This document shows positions 1-10,225 of a stretch of 64,000 bases of DNA, in pieces. The DNA is from Streptomyces sp. BHT-5-2 (lineage in GTDB: Bacteria > Actinomycetota > Actinomycetes > Streptomycetales > Streptomycetaceae): positions 1,426,001 to 1,490,000 of the forward strand of contig NZ_CP081497.1 of NCBI RefSeq assembly GCF_019774615.1, in the 5' to 3' direction. The notes under the pieces were generated by a model that was not told where the DNA came from, did no database searches, and was given only the letters and a program-made list of their open reading frames with translations. The translations under genes and the position numbers were made by a program. Position 1 is the stretch's first letter, and every line of letters begins with the position of its first letter.

Positions 1-128
1 CAGGGCGGCGTACACGTCAGCCGTTCATGCGGGCGGCGCGGACGATCGGCGGGAGCCGGCAGGAGGCCGGCAGCGGTACTCGGCGGCCGGTCGCGGTCGT
101 GCCGTCCGCCGGAGCCACCGAAGGTCTC

Positions 129-1817
129 ATGCCGCACACCCTCGCCTCCCTGGTCAACCACACCGCGCTCAAGCTGACCGTGCTCGCGGGCGAGGACCGG
201 CTGGACGCCCCGGTGCGCTGGGCGCACGCCAGCGAGCTGATCGACCCGGTGCCGTACATGGAGGGCGGCGAGCTGCTGCTGATCACCGCGCTCAAGCTGG
301 ACGCGGCGGATCCGGAGACCGCCGACCGCTATGTGCGGCGGGTCGCCGAGGCCGGTGTGGTCGGGCTGGGGTTCGCGATCGGGGTGAACTACGAAGGCGT
401 GCCGGAGGCGCTGGTCGAGGCGGCCCGCCGGCACCACCTGCCACTGCTGGGCGTGCCCCGCCGCACGCCGTTCATCGCGATCAGCAAGGCGGTGTCGGCG
501 GCCGTGGCGGCCGACCAGTACCGCGCGGTCACCGCCGGCTTCGAGGCGCAGCGGGAGCTGACCCGCGCGGCGCTCGGCACCGAGGGCCCGGCCGAGCTGC
601 TGGCCCGGCTCGCGGCGCACCTGGGCGGCTGGGCGGCGCTCTACGACGCGTCGGGAGCAGTGGTGGCGGCCGCCCCCGACTGGGCCGCGCGGCGTGCCTC
701 CCGGCTCGCCGAGGACGTGGCGCGGCTGCGCGAACGGCCCGCGCCCGCCAGCTCCGTCGTCAGCGACACCGACGGCGACGACCGGGTGGAACTCCAGTCG
801 CTGGGCACCGGCCGCCGGGCCCGCGGCGTGCTCGCCGTCGGGACCGACGCGCCGCTGGGCACCGCCGCGCGCTACGCGGTGCACTCGGCGGTCGCGCTGC
901 TGACCCTGACCACCGAGCGGTCCCGGGCGCTCCAGGACGCCGAGCAGCGGCTGGGCGCCGCGGTCCTGAAGATGCTGCTGGCCGGCGAGCCGGACCACGC
1001 CCGGGCGGTGGCCGGGCGGCTCTACGGAGGGCTGCTGGACGCCCCGTTCCGGATGGTGGTGGCCGAGCCGGTGCCCGCCGACGAGCAGCCGTCCTCCGCC
1101 AAGCTCCCGACCCCGTTCGGCAAGGGGGGACCGCCCTCGCCTCCGGCCGCCGGCGCCGCGTCCGCCCTGGAGGCGCTGGCCGACGCCATGGAGTCCGCCG
1201 CCGCCCGCACCGGCGAGGCGGTGCTGGCCGTACCGGACGGCGGCCGTCTGGTCGTGCTGGTCGCGGACGGCGGCGCGGCCGCGGACGCCTGTACCGCGTT
1301 CGCCGCCGCGACCGACGCCCGCCTGGGCGAGCAGTCGCGCCCGCGCGGCCGCAACTCCCGGAACGGCGCCCGCCGGGAGGGCGAGGGCCTGGCCGTCGGC
1401 CTCTCCGCACCCACCGGCACGATGGCCGCCGCCAACGCCTACCGCCAGGCCGAGCAGGCGCTCTCGGTCGCCCGCCGGCGCGGCCGCACCCTGGTGGAAC
1501 ACGAGGACGTGGCGGCCGGCTCGGTCCTGCCGCTGCTCGCCGACGACGCGGTCCGGGCCTTCGCCGACGGGCTGTTGCGGGCGCTGCGCGAACACGACGC
1601 GACCGGCCGCGGCGACCTGGTGGCGTCGCTGCGCGCCTGGCTCGCCCGGCACGGCCAGTGGGACGCGGCCGCCGCCGACCTGGGCGTCCACCGCCACACC
1701 CTGCGCTACCGCATGCGCCGCGTCGAGGAGATCCTGGGCCGCTCGCTGGACGACCCGGACGTCCGGATGGAGCTGTGGCTGGCGCTGAAGGCGACGTCGG
1801 GGGGCGCGGGGGAGTAG
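129..1817 (+). CDS. PucR family transcriptional regulator
   Basis: Protein of about 562 aa. The N-terminal third (MPHTLASLVNHTALKLTVLA, then RLDAPVRWAHASEL and GGELLLITALKL) matches the PucR-type ligand-sensing domain. The C-terminus (LAAADLGVHRHTLRYRMRRV-like, about residues 515-545) is the PucR C-terminal helix-turn-helix. The middle is a GGDEF-like/linker region with a low-complexity Pro/Gly/Ala insert near residue 330. The frame is open from position 27, but ATG 129 begins exactly at the conserved domain, so it is preferred; no strong ribosome binding site separates the options. PucR regulators usually control catabolism of purines, amines or amino acids. The co-directional aldehyde dehydrogenase about 190 bp downstream is the likeliest target here; that link is inference from position. 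Confidence 0.85.
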   Translation: MPHTLASLVNHTALKLTVLAGEDRLDAPVRWAHASELIDPVPYMEGGELLLITALKLDAADPETADRYVRRVAEAGVVGLGFAIGVNYEGVPEALVEAARRHHLPLLGVPRRTPFIAISKAVSAAVAADQYRAVTAGFEAQRELTRAALGTEGPAELLARLAAHLGGWAALYDASGAVVAAAPDWAARRASRLAEDVARLRERPAPASSVVSDTDGDDRVELQSLGTGRRARGVLAVGTDAPLGTAARYAVHSAVALLTLTTERSRALQDAEQRLGAAVLKMLLAGEPDHARAVAGRLYGGLLDAPFRMVVAEPVPADEQPSSAKLPTPFGKGGPPSPPAAGAASALEALADAMESAAARTGEAVLAVPDGGRLVVLVADGGAAADACTAFAAATDARLGEQSRPRGRNSRNGARREGEGLAVGLSAPTGTMAAANAYRQAEQALSVARRRGRTLVEHEDVAAGSVLPLLADDAVRAFADGLLRALREHDATGRGDLVASLRAWLARHGQWDAAAADLGVHRHTLRYRMRRVEEILGRSLDDPDVRMELWLALKATSGGAGE

Positions 1818-2009
1818 TGGCCAGCGGGACGCGGCAGGGCCCACCCCGCCCCGGACTCCACCACGGAGAGACGCCCCCGCGGATTACGCCGCTTCGGACA
1901 AGCGCCACGAGGCCGCCGCACCCCTACGGTGGGCTGCAGAGTCATACGCCAAGCCGCTCCCAGAGCTGCGCGCGCACCACCCACCACCACTGAAGGGCCG
2001 GGATCCACT

Positions 2010-3467
2010 GTGCCGAACACTGCTGCAGCCCCCACCGCCTTCTGGCTCGCCGGCCGTGAGGCCACCGGCGAGGCCACCTTCGATGTCACCTCCCCCTGGG
2101 ACGGACGTCTCGTCGGCACGGTGAGCGTTCCCACCGAGGCCCAGGTCGAGGAGGCCGTGGCCGCCTCCGTCGCCGTCCAGGACGAACTGGCCGCGACCCC
2201 CGCCCACGTGCGGGCCGCCGCCCTGGACCACGTGGTGCGCGGACTGGTGGAGCGCACCGAGGAACTCGCCCAGCTGATCTCCGCGGAGAACGGCAAGCCC
2301 ATCAAGTGGGCGCGCGGCGAGGTCGGCCGCGCCATCTCCGTGTTCCGCTTCGCGGCCGAGGAGGCCCGCCGCTTCAACGGCGGCGAGGCGCAGCGCCTGG
2401 ACACCGACGCGGGCGGCGCCGGCCGGCTCGCGCTGACCCGCCGCTTCCCGCGCGGCACGGTCCTGGGCATCGCGCCGTTCAACTTCCCGCTGAACCTCTG
2501 CGCCCACAAGATCGCCCCGGCCATCGCCGCCGGCGTCCCGATCATCCTCAAGCCGGCCCCGGCCACCCCGCTCTCCGGCCTGGTCATCGGCGAGCTGCTG
2601 GCCGGCACCGACCTGCCCGCCGGCTCCTGGTCGATCCTCCCGGTCCCCAACGACCGGATGCCCGCGCTGGTCCAGGACGAGCGGCTGCCGGTCATCTCCT
2701 TCACCGGTTCCGACACCGTCGGCTACGCCATCCTCGACTCGGTGCCGCGCAAGCACTGCACCCTGGAGCTGGGCGGCAACGGCGCGGCCGTCGTGCTGTC
2801 CGACTGGTCCTCCGAGGAGGACCTGGACTGGGCGGCGCAGCGCATCGCCACCTTCGCCAACTACCAGGGCGGCCAGTCCTGCATCTCGGTGCAGCGGGTC
2901 GTCGCCGACGCCTCGGTCTACGACCGCCTGGTGGCCAAGGTCGTCGAGCGCGTCGAGGCCCAGGTCACCGGCGACCCGACCGACCCGGCCACCGAGGTGG
3001 GCCCGCTGGTCAGCGAGGACGCCGCCAAGCGGGTGGAGTCCTGGGTGGACGACGCCGTCGAGCGCGGCGCCCGCCTCCTCACCGGCGGCAAGCGCGACGG
3101 CGCCTCCTACGCGCCGACCGTGCTGGAGAACGTCCCGGCCGGCGCCACCCTCGCCACCGAGGAGGTCTTCGGCCCGGTGCTCACCCTCCAGAAGGTCGAC
3201 GGCGCAGAAGCGGCGTTCGCAGCCGTCAACGACTCCAAGTTCGGCCTCCAGGCCGGTGTGTTCACGCACGACGCCCGGACCGCCTTCCGCGCCCACCGCG
3301 CGCTGGAGGTCGGCGGCGTGGTGATCGGCGACGTGCCGTCCTACCGCGCCGACCAGATGCCCTACGGCGGCGTCAAGCAGTCCGGTGTCGGCCGCGAGGG
3401 CGTCCGCTACGCCATGGACGACTACACCTACGAGCGCGTTCTGGTCCTCACCGGACTGGACCTGTAG
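2010..3467 (+). CDS. NAD(P)-dependent aldehyde dehydrogenase family protein
   Basis: Soluble 485-aa oxidoreductase of the ALDH superfamily, normal family length. Visible signatures are the nucleotide-binding region APFNFPLNL with ILKPAPATPLSG, the general base Glu in LELGGN (about E253), the catalytic nucleophile Cys in GGQSCIS (about C291), and the late EEVFGPVL motif. A GTG start at 2010 is chosen because upstream sequence in the same frame is low-complexity and unlike ALDH, while an aagggccggg stretch lies just before it. Substrate is not readable from sequence; the PucR regulator upstream suggests a semialdehyde from amine or amino-acid degradation, which is inference. Confidence 0.88.
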   Translation: MPNTAAAPTAFWLAGREATGEATFDVTSPWDGRLVGTVSVPTEAQVEEAVAASVAVQDELAATPAHVRAAALDHVVRGLVERTEELAQLISAENGKPIKWARGEVGRAISVFRFAAEEARRFNGGEAQRLDTDAGGAGRLALTRRFPRGTVLGIAPFNFPLNLCAHKIAPAIAAGVPIILKPAPATPLSGLVIGELLAGTDLPAGSWSILPVPNDRMPALVQDERLPVISFTGSDTVGYAILDSVPRKHCTLELGGNGAAVVLSDWSSEEDLDWAAQRIATFANYQGGQSCISVQRVVADASVYDRLVAKVVERVEAQVTGDPTDPATEVGPLVSEDAAKRVESWVDDAVERGARLLTGGKRDGASYAPTVLENVPAGATLATEEVFGPVLTLQKVDGAEAAFAAVNDSKFGLQAGVFTHDARTAFRAHRALEVGGVVIGDVPSYRADQMPYGGVKQSGVGREGVRYAMDDYTYERVLVLTGLDL

Positions 3468-3912
3468 AGCCCGGGAAATCCCGGCACCGTGCGGCCGGCG
3501 GCCCGGCCCGCACCACGCCCCCGGACCGGCCTGGCCCGGTGGACAGCGACGGCCATCCTTCGGGCCGTACCGCCCGCCAGGCCCCGGCCGGCGCACCCCC
3601 CGGCGCCGGCCCCTCGCGCGGCGCGCTCCGGCACCCTGTTTCCGGAGCGCGCCGCGCCCCCCCTTCTCCGGCACTGCCCCCCGCCAGCCCGGACTCCAGA
3701 CGCTACGGCCCCGCTCCGCCCCGGTTCCTCCTGACCGAGGCGGATACGGGGCCGTGCCGCGGGGGGAGTGACCACCTCGCGCATACAACCAGCGCGGTAT
3801 GCCGCGCCCCCTGGAAGGCCGGGCCGGACCCGTCCCCGGGACCGCACGGCCCGCCCGTGGCGGGTACCCGCTCCCGGCCTCCGCTCCGCTGGTGCAACCC
3901 GCCCGGATCGGG

Positions 3913-3927
3913 TACTTGTCACAAGTA
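3913..3927. promoter_or_regulatory. Perfect 7+1+7 palindrome, operator candidate
   Basis: TACTTGT-C-ACAAGTA is a perfect inverted repeat with a one-base centre, AT-rich compared with its surroundings, 66 bp before the acyl-CoA dehydrogenase start. It overlaps a TTGTCA hexamer that could act as a -35 box. The form suits a dimeric repressor such as a TetR- or GntR-type fatty-acid regulator; no such regulator is encoded nearby, so the binding protein is unknown. Confidence 0.5.
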
Positions 3928-3934
3928 GCACTGC

Positions 3935-3958
3935 CCGGTGGACCGACCGGTCCACCGG
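3935..3958. repeat. 10-bp inverted repeat, CCGGTGGACC/GGTCCACCGG
   Basis: Two perfect 10-base arms with a 4-base centre (GACC), ending 34 bp before the acyl-CoA dehydrogenase ATG. It could be an operator or a 5' UTR hairpin. No T-tract follows, and position before a gene argues against a simple terminator. Confidence 0.5.
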
Positions 3959-3992
3959 CAGCACCCCCGATTCGCGGCGAGGTGAGTTCCCG

Positions 3993-5912
3993 ATGACCGC
4001 TCCGTCCATCCGTAACGTTTCCGAGCGCGAAGCCCGTCAGGTCGCCGAGGCGGCCCGCGAGCAGGACTGGCACAAGCCCAGCTTCGCCAAGGAGCTGTTC
4101 CTGGGGCGCTTCCGGCTCGACCTCATCCATCCGCACCCCACCCCCGCGGTGGACGACGTCCGGCGCGGCGAGAAGTTCCTGGCCACGCTGCGGGAGTTCT
4201 GCGAGACGGAGATCGACGGCGCCCGGATCGAGCGCGAGGGCCGGATCCCCGACGAGACCGTGCGCGGCCTGAAGGAACTGGGCGCCCTCGGCATGAAGAT
4301 CGACCCCAAGTACGGCGGTCTCGGCCTCACGCAGGTCTACTACAACCGCGCCCTCGCCCTGGTCGGCTCCGCCAGCCCGGCGATCGGCGCGCTGCTCTCC
4401 GCGCATCAGTCGATCGGCGTACCGCAGCCGCTGAAACTCTTCGGCACCCAGGAGCAGAAGGAGACGTTCCTGCCGCGGCTGGCCCGCACGGACATCTCCG
4501 CGTTCCTGCTCACCGAGCCCGACGTGGGCTCCGACCCGGCCCGCCTGGCGACCACCGCGGTCCCCGAAGGGGAGGACTACCTCCTCGACGGCGTGAAGCT
4601 GTGGACCACCAACGGCGTGGTCGCCGACCTGCTGGTGGTGATGGCCAGGGTCCCCGCCTCCGACGGCCACAAGGGCGGCATCACCGCCTTCGTCGTAGAG
4701 GCCGACGCACCCGGCATCACCGTCGAGAACCGCAACGCCTTCATGGGCCTGCGCGGTCTGGAGAACGGCGTCACCCGCTTCCACCGGGTGCGGGTCCCGG
4801 CCGCCAACCGCATCGGCCCCGAGGGCGCCGGCCTGAAGATCGCCCTCACCACCCTCAACACCGGCCGGCTCTCGCTGCCCGCGATGTGCGCCGGCACCGG
4901 CAAGTGGTGCCTGAAGATCGCCCGCGAGTGGTCCGGCGCCCGCGAGCAGTGGGGCCGCCCGATCGCGAAGCACGAGGCGGTCGGCGGCAAGATCTCCTTC
5001 ATCGCGGCGACCACCTTCGCCCTGGAGGCCGTCGTCGACCTCGCCTCCCAGATGGCCGACGAGAACCGCAACGACATCCGTATCGAGGCCGCCCTCGCCA
5101 AGCTCTACGGCTCCGAGATGGGCTGGCGGATCGCCGACGAACTCGTCCAGATCCGCGGCGGCCGCGGCTTCGAGACCGCCGACTCGCTCGCCGCCCGCGG
5201 CGAACGCGCCGTCCCCACCGAGCAGGTGCTGCGGGACATGCGGATCAACCGGATCTTCGAGGGCTCCACCGAGATCATGCACCTGCTGATCGCCCGCGAG
5301 GCGGTCGACGCCCACCTCTCCGTCGCCGGCGACCTCATCGACCCCGACAAGTCCCTGGGCGACAAGGGCAGGGCGGCCGCCAGGGCCGGCGGCTTCTACG
5401 CCCGCTGGCTCCCCAAGCTCGTCGCCGGACCCGGCCAACTCCCTCGCACCTACGCCGAGTTCGGCGAGCTGGCGGGCCATCTGCGGTACGTCGAGCGGAC
5501 CTCCCGCAAGCTCGCCCGGTCCACGTTCTACGCGATGTCCCGCTGGCAGGGGAAGATGGAGACCAAACAGGGCTTCCTCGGCCGGATCGTCGACATCGGC
5601 GCCGAGTTGTTCGCGATGAGCGCGGCCTGCGTACGGGCCGAGCACCTGCGACTCACCGGCGACCACGGCCAGGAGGCCCACCAGCTCGCCGACGCCTTCT
5701 GCCGGCAGGCCCGGATCCGCGTCGAGGAGCTGTTCCACCGGCTGTGGAGCAACACCGACGCACTGGACCGCAAGGTCGTCTCCGGCGTCCTCGGCGGCCG
5801 CTACACCTGGCTGGAGGAGGGCGTCGTCGACCCCAGCGGCGACGGCCCCTGGATCGCCGACGCCACCCCCGGCCCCAGCACCGAGGACAACGCCCGCCGC
5901 CCCTTCCGCTGA
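3993..5912 (+). CDS. Acyl-CoA dehydrogenase, long form with C-terminal domain
   Basis: FAD-dependent acyl-CoA alpha,beta-dehydrogenase of fatty-acid beta-oxidation, 639 aa. The flavin/substrate region FLLTEPDVGSDPARL is near residues 170-185, and the catalytic Glu lies in RIFEGSTEIM (about E423). Classic acyl-CoA dehydrogenases are about 380-400 aa; this one has an N-terminal extension of some 60 residues and a C-terminal helical extension of about 190 residues, as in very-long-chain type enzymes. ATG 3993 is used, with gcgaggtgag as ribosome binding site; the frame is open further upstream but that part covers the palindromes and is not protein-like. It stands alone, with its own candidate operator upstream and a hairpin downstream. 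Confidence 0.9.
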   Translation: MTAPSIRNVSEREARQVAEAAREQDWHKPSFAKELFLGRFRLDLIHPHPTPAVDDVRRGEKFLATLREFCETEIDGARIEREGRIPDETVRGLKELGALGMKIDPKYGGLGLTQVYYNRALALVGSASPAIGALLSAHQSIGVPQPLKLFGTQEQKETFLPRLARTDISAFLLTEPDVGSDPARLATTAVPEGEDYLLDGVKLWTTNGVVADLLVVMARVPASDGHKGGITAFVVEADAPGITVENRNAFMGLRGLENGVTRFHRVRVPAANRIGPEGAGLKIALTTLNTGRLSLPAMCAGTGKWCLKIAREWSGAREQWGRPIAKHEAVGGKISFIAATTFALEAVVDLASQMADENRNDIRIEAALAKLYGSEMGWRIADELVQIRGGRGFETADSLAARGERAVPTEQVLRDMRINRIFEGSTEIMHLLIAREAVDAHLSVAGDLIDPDKSLGDKGRAAARAGGFYARWLPKLVAGPGQLPRTYAEFGELAGHLRYVERTSRKLARSTFYAMSRWQGKMETKQGFLGRIVDIGAELFAMSAACVRAEHLRLTGDHGQEAHQLADAFCRQARIRVEELFHRLWSNTDALDRKVVSGVLGGRYTWLEEGVVDPSGDGPWIADATPGPSTEDNARRPFR

Positions 5913-5925
5913 GCCCCGCGGGTCT

Positions 5926-5955
5926 CGTACGGGCGGCCCGCGCGTCGCCCGTACG
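5926..5955. terminator. Hairpin after acyl-CoA dehydrogenase
   Basis: CGTACGGGCG and CGCCCGTACG form a perfect 10-bp stem with a 10-base loop, 13 bp after the stop codon. No U-tract follows, as is common for terminators in high-GC actinobacteria. Confidence 0.55.
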
Positions 5956-6002
5956 GGGTGCGGGCGCCCTCGGTGGCCGGGGCACCCCGCCGACCGGCCA
6001 CA

Positions 6003-7340
6003 ATGGACCACATGACGGAGACCCTCGCCCACCCGAACCTGCGCTTCGAGCCGGCCGCCGGCGGCCGCCCCGCCGGCCCCCGGGAGATCGTGATCCTCGG
6101 CTCGACGGGGTCGATCGGCACCCAGGCCATCGACATCGTGCTGCGCAACCCCGGCCGGTTCCGGGTCACCGCGCTCGCCGCGTCCGGCGGCCGGGTCGAG
6201 CTGCTGGCCGAGCAGGCGCACCGGCTGCGGGTCCTCGCCGTCGCGGTGGCGCGCGAGGCGGCGGTGCCCGCGCTCCGCGAGGCGCTGGCCGCGCGCTACG
6301 GCGCGGGGGAGCCGCTGCCGGAGATCCTCGCCGGCCCCGACGCGGCCACCGAGCTCGCCGGCGCGGGCCCCTCGGAGTGCCACACCGTCCTCAACGGCAT
6401 CACCGGCTCCATCGGCCTGGCCCCCACCCTCGCCGCCCTGAAGGCCGGCCGGGTACTGGCGCTCGCCAACAAGGAGTCGCTGATCGTCGGCGGCCCCCTG
6501 GTCAAGGCGGTCGCCCGGCCCGGCCAGATCATCCCCGTCGACTCCGAGCACTCCGCGCTCTTCCAGGCCCTGGCCGGCGGCACCCGCGCCGAGGTCCGCA
6601 AGCTGGTGGTCACCGCCTCCGGCGGCCCGTTCCGCGGCCGCACCCGGCGCGAGCTGGCCGGCGTCACGCCCGAGCAGGCGCTGGCCCACCCCACCTGGTC
6701 GATGGGCCCGGTCGTCACCATCAACTCCGCGACCCTGGTCAACAAGGGCCTGGAGGTCATCGAGGCGCACCTGCTCTTCGACGTCCCCTTCGACCGCATC
6801 GAGGTCGTCGTCCATCCGCAGTCCTACGTCCACTCGATGGTGGAGTTCACCGACGGCTCCACCCTCGCCCAGGCCAGCCCGCCCGACATGCGGATGTCGA
6901 TCGCGCTGGGCCTCGGCTGGCCCGACCGGGTCCCCGACGCGGCCCCCGGCGTCGACTGGGCGCAGGCGCGGAACTGGGAGTTCTTCCCGCTCGACCAGGA
7001 CGCCTTCCCGTCCGTGCCGCTGGCCTGCCGGGTCGGCGAACTGGGCGGCACCGCCCCCGCCGTCTTCAACGCCGCCAACGAGGAGTGCGTCGAGGCGTTC
7101 CTCACCGGCGGGCTGCCGTTCACAGGGATTGTGGATACGGTCGCGGCAGTGGTCGACGAAGGGCTGGCAACCGGAGTGGTGATGAAGCAGAGCCAGGACG
7201 GCCCGCGCCCGGGCGGGGCGCCCGCCGACGGAACCTCCCTCACCGTCGCGGACGTCCTGCAGGCCGAGACCTGGGCGCGCGCCCGCGCCCGCGAACTGGC
7301 CGCCGCGGCGGCACGCACTCCCTCGGAGGCCCGCGCATGA
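6003..7340 (+). CDS. dxr: 1-deoxy-D-xylulose 5-phosphate reductoisomerase
   Basis: Second step of the MEP isoprenoid pathway: NADPH-dependent conversion of DXP to MEP. About 445 aa. The NADPH-binding loop ILGSTGSIGTQAIDI sits near residue 30, NKESLIVGG in the middle, and the metal/active-site motif DSEHSALFQ follows, with TASGGPFR and the Met/His-rich flexible loop region (HPTWSMGP). Two in-frame ATGs (6003 and 6012) lie close together and neither has a clear ribosome binding site, so translation may start at 6012. The gene ends in an ATGA overlap with the next gene, indicating translational coupling. Another MEP gene, ispG, lies two genes on. Confidence 0.96.
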   Translation: MDHMTETLAHPNLRFEPAAGGRPAGPREIVILGSTGSIGTQAIDIVLRNPGRFRVTALAASGGRVELLAEQAHRLRVLAVAVAREAAVPALREALAARYGAGEPLPEILAGPDAATELAGAGPSECHTVLNGITGSIGLAPTLAALKAGRVLALANKESLIVGGPLVKAVARPGQIIPVDSEHSALFQALAGGTRAEVRKLVVTASGGPFRGRTRRELAGVTPEQALAHPTWSMGPVVTINSATLVNKGLEVIEAHLLFDVPFDRIEVVVHPQSYVHSMVEFTDGSTLAQASPPDMRMSIALGLGWPDRVPDAAPGVDWAQARNWEFFPLDQDAFPSVPLACRVGELGGTAPAVFNAANEECVEAFLTGGLPFTGIVDTVAAVVDEGLATGVVMKQSQDGPRPGGAPADGTSLTVADVLQAETWARARARELAAAAARTPSEARA

Positions 7341-8638
7341 CGACCTGGATGACCATTCTCGGCATAGTCGTCTTCGTCGTCGGCCTGCTGTTCTCCATCG
7401 CCTGGCACGAGCTCGGCCACCTCACCACGGCCAAGATGTTCGGCATCCGGGTGCCGCAGTACATGGTGGGCTTCGGGCCGACGATCTTCTCCCGGAAGAA
7501 GGGCGACACCGAGTACGGCATCAAGGCGGTCCCGCTGGGCGGCTACATCCGCATGATCGGCATGTTCCCGCCCGGCGACGACGGGAAGCTCCAGGCCCGC
7601 TCCACCTCCCCGTTCCGCGGCATGATCGAGGACGCCCGCTCGGCGGCCTTCGAGGAGCTGCAGCCCGGCGACGAGCACCGCCTGTTCTACACGCGCAGGC
7701 CCTGGAAGCGCGTCATCGTGATGTTCGCCGGCCCGTTCATGAACCTCGTCCTGGCCGTGGTGATCTTCATGAGCGTGCTGATGGGCTTCGGCATCAACAC
7801 CCAGACCACCCAGGTCAGCTCGGTCTCCGACTGCGTGATCTCGGCCTCCGCCAAGTCCGACAAGTGCCCGGCCGGCGCCAAGGACTCCCCGGCCAAGGCC
7901 GCGGGCCTGCGGGCCGGCGACAAGATCGTCTCCTTCGACGGCCACGCCGTCCCGGACTGGGGCACCCTCCAGGACCAGATCCGCAGGACCACCGGCCCGG
8001 CGACCATAGTCGTCGAGCGGCACGGCGCCCGGAAGACGCTGCACGCCGACCTCATCGAGAACAAGGTCGCCAAGACCGACGGCCACGGCGGCTACGTCCC
8101 CGGCCAGTTCGTCACCGCCGGCTTCCTCGGCTTCACCCCGGCCAGCGGCATCGTCCAGCAGACCTTCGGCCAGTCCGTGGACCGGATGGGCAACATGGTC
8201 TCGCAGGGCGTGGACTCCCTGGTGCAGGTCCCCGGCAAGATCCCCGACCTGTGGAACGCCGCCTTCAACGGCGCCGAGCGCAAGCAGGACTCCCCGATGG
8301 GCGTGGTCGGCGCGGCCCGGGTCGGCGGCGAGGTCTTCTCCCTGCACATCCCGCCGGAGCAGCGGGTGGCGACCATGCTCTTCCTGGTCGCCGGCTTCAA
8401 CCTCTCGCTGTTCCTGTTCAACATGCTGCCGCTGCTGCCGCTCGACGGCGGCCACATCGCCGGCGCCCTCTGGGAGTCGCTGCGGCGCGCCTTCGCCAAG
8501 ATCGTCCGGCGCCCCGACCCCGGCCCGTTCGACGTCGCCAAGCTGATGCCGGTCGCCTACGTCGTCGCCGGGATCTTCATCTGCTTCACCCTGCTGGTGC
8601 TGGTCGCCGACGTGGTGAACCCGGTGAAGCTCACGTAG
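7337..8638 (+). CDS. rseP: Site-2 (intramembrane zinc) protease, RseP/RIP family
   Basis: Membrane metalloprotease of 433 aa. A first transmembrane segment carries the zinc motif HELGH (residues 24-28). A membrane segment follows near residue 135, then a PDZ domain (about 185-255; AAGLRAGDKIVSFDGH), and a late membrane segment carries the third zinc ligand in LPLDGGHIAGAL. Family members cleave membrane-bound anti-sigma factors. The ATG overlaps the dxr stop (ATGA). Sitting between dxr and ispG is the usual arrangement in Streptomyces. The substrate in this organism is not identifiable from the sequence. Confidence 0.93.
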   Translation: MTTWMTILGIVVFVVGLLFSIAWHELGHLTTAKMFGIRVPQYMVGFGPTIFSRKKGDTEYGIKAVPLGGYIRMIGMFPPGDDGKLQARSTSPFRGMIEDARSAAFEELQPGDEHRLFYTRRPWKRVIVMFAGPFMNLVLAVVIFMSVLMGFGINTQTTQVSSVSDCVISASAKSDKCPAGAKDSPAKAAGLRAGDKIVSFDGHAVPDWGTLQDQIRRTTGPATIVVERHGARKTLHADLIENKVAKTDGHGGYVPGQFVTAGFLGFTPASGIVQQTFGQSVDRMGNMVSQGVDSLVQVPGKIPDLWNAAFNGAERKQDSPMGVVGAARVGGEVFSLHIPPEQRVATMLFLVAGFNLSLFLFNMLPLLPLDGGHIAGALWESLRRAFAKIVRRPDPGPFDVAKLMPVAYVVAGIFICFTLLVLVADVVNPVKLT

Positions 8639-8678
8639 GGCGGGCCGCACGGGGCGGAGCCGGCCCCGCGAACCTTCC

Positions 8679-8715
8679 GGCCGGGCACGCGGCGACCGTA
8701 TGGGCGTGCCCGGCC
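8679..8715. terminator. Hairpin between rseP and ispG
   Basis: GGCCGGGCACGC pairs with GCGTGCCCGGCC (12 bp perfect stem, 13-base loop), 41 bp after the rseP stop. It may separate rseP from ispG transcription. Confidence 0.6.
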
Positions 8716-8834
8716 GCCCCCTTTCGAGGGGCATAAGGGTTCGATGTGCCTCGGGCGAGTCGGGTGCCGTAGGCTCGATGACCGGAAGCCCGCCGAATCA
8801 GGGCCCTGATCCATACCTTGGGGTTGCACGCCAG

Positions 8835-9992
<1,158 letters not shown>

Positions 9993-10061
9993 GCGGCGCC
10001 CTAGGGCGGGGGCGAACAGATCCCGTAAGGGGTGCGCGAGCCCCCTGCGGGGCCCCAACGT

Positions 10062-10098
10062 GGCGGGGCCGGAGCGGTATTCCCGTTCCGGCCCCGCC
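10062..10098. terminator. Terminator hairpin after ispG
   Basis: GGCGGGGCCGGA and TCCGGCCCCGCC form a perfect 12-bp stem with a 13-base loop, 69 bp after the ispG stop and before the GNAT gene. Confidence 0.65.
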
Positions 10099-10225
10099 GT
10101 TCCGCTTCCGGTCGCACGGTCCCTGCCACCGCTGCCCAGGTGGTCGTCGGCCCGGTGGAGGTACAGTGCCAGGACCTGCTCCCGCCTGGCCTCCCAGGCC
10201 CCGCAACGGTGAGGCTTTCCGACAC

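Larger units (their letters stand above)
3468..3992. other. 525-bp non-coding interval upstream of acyl-CoA dehydrogenase
   Basis: No convincing gene. The open frames here have biased, low-complexity Pro/Arg/Ala composition and no family resemblance. The last 80 bases hold two separate inverted repeats (3913-3927 and 3935-3958, listed separately) immediately before the acyl-CoA dehydrogenase start, so this is probably its promoter/operator region. Confidence 0.6.

Noticed and set aside
1884..6833. Minus-strand open frame of about 1650 codons antisense to the aldehyde dehydrogenase, acyl-CoA dehydrogenase and dxr
   Set aside because: Product is Gly/Asp/Ala/Arg-biased without domains; long antisense frames are expected from high-GC third positions. 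The plus-strand genes have clear catalytic motifs.
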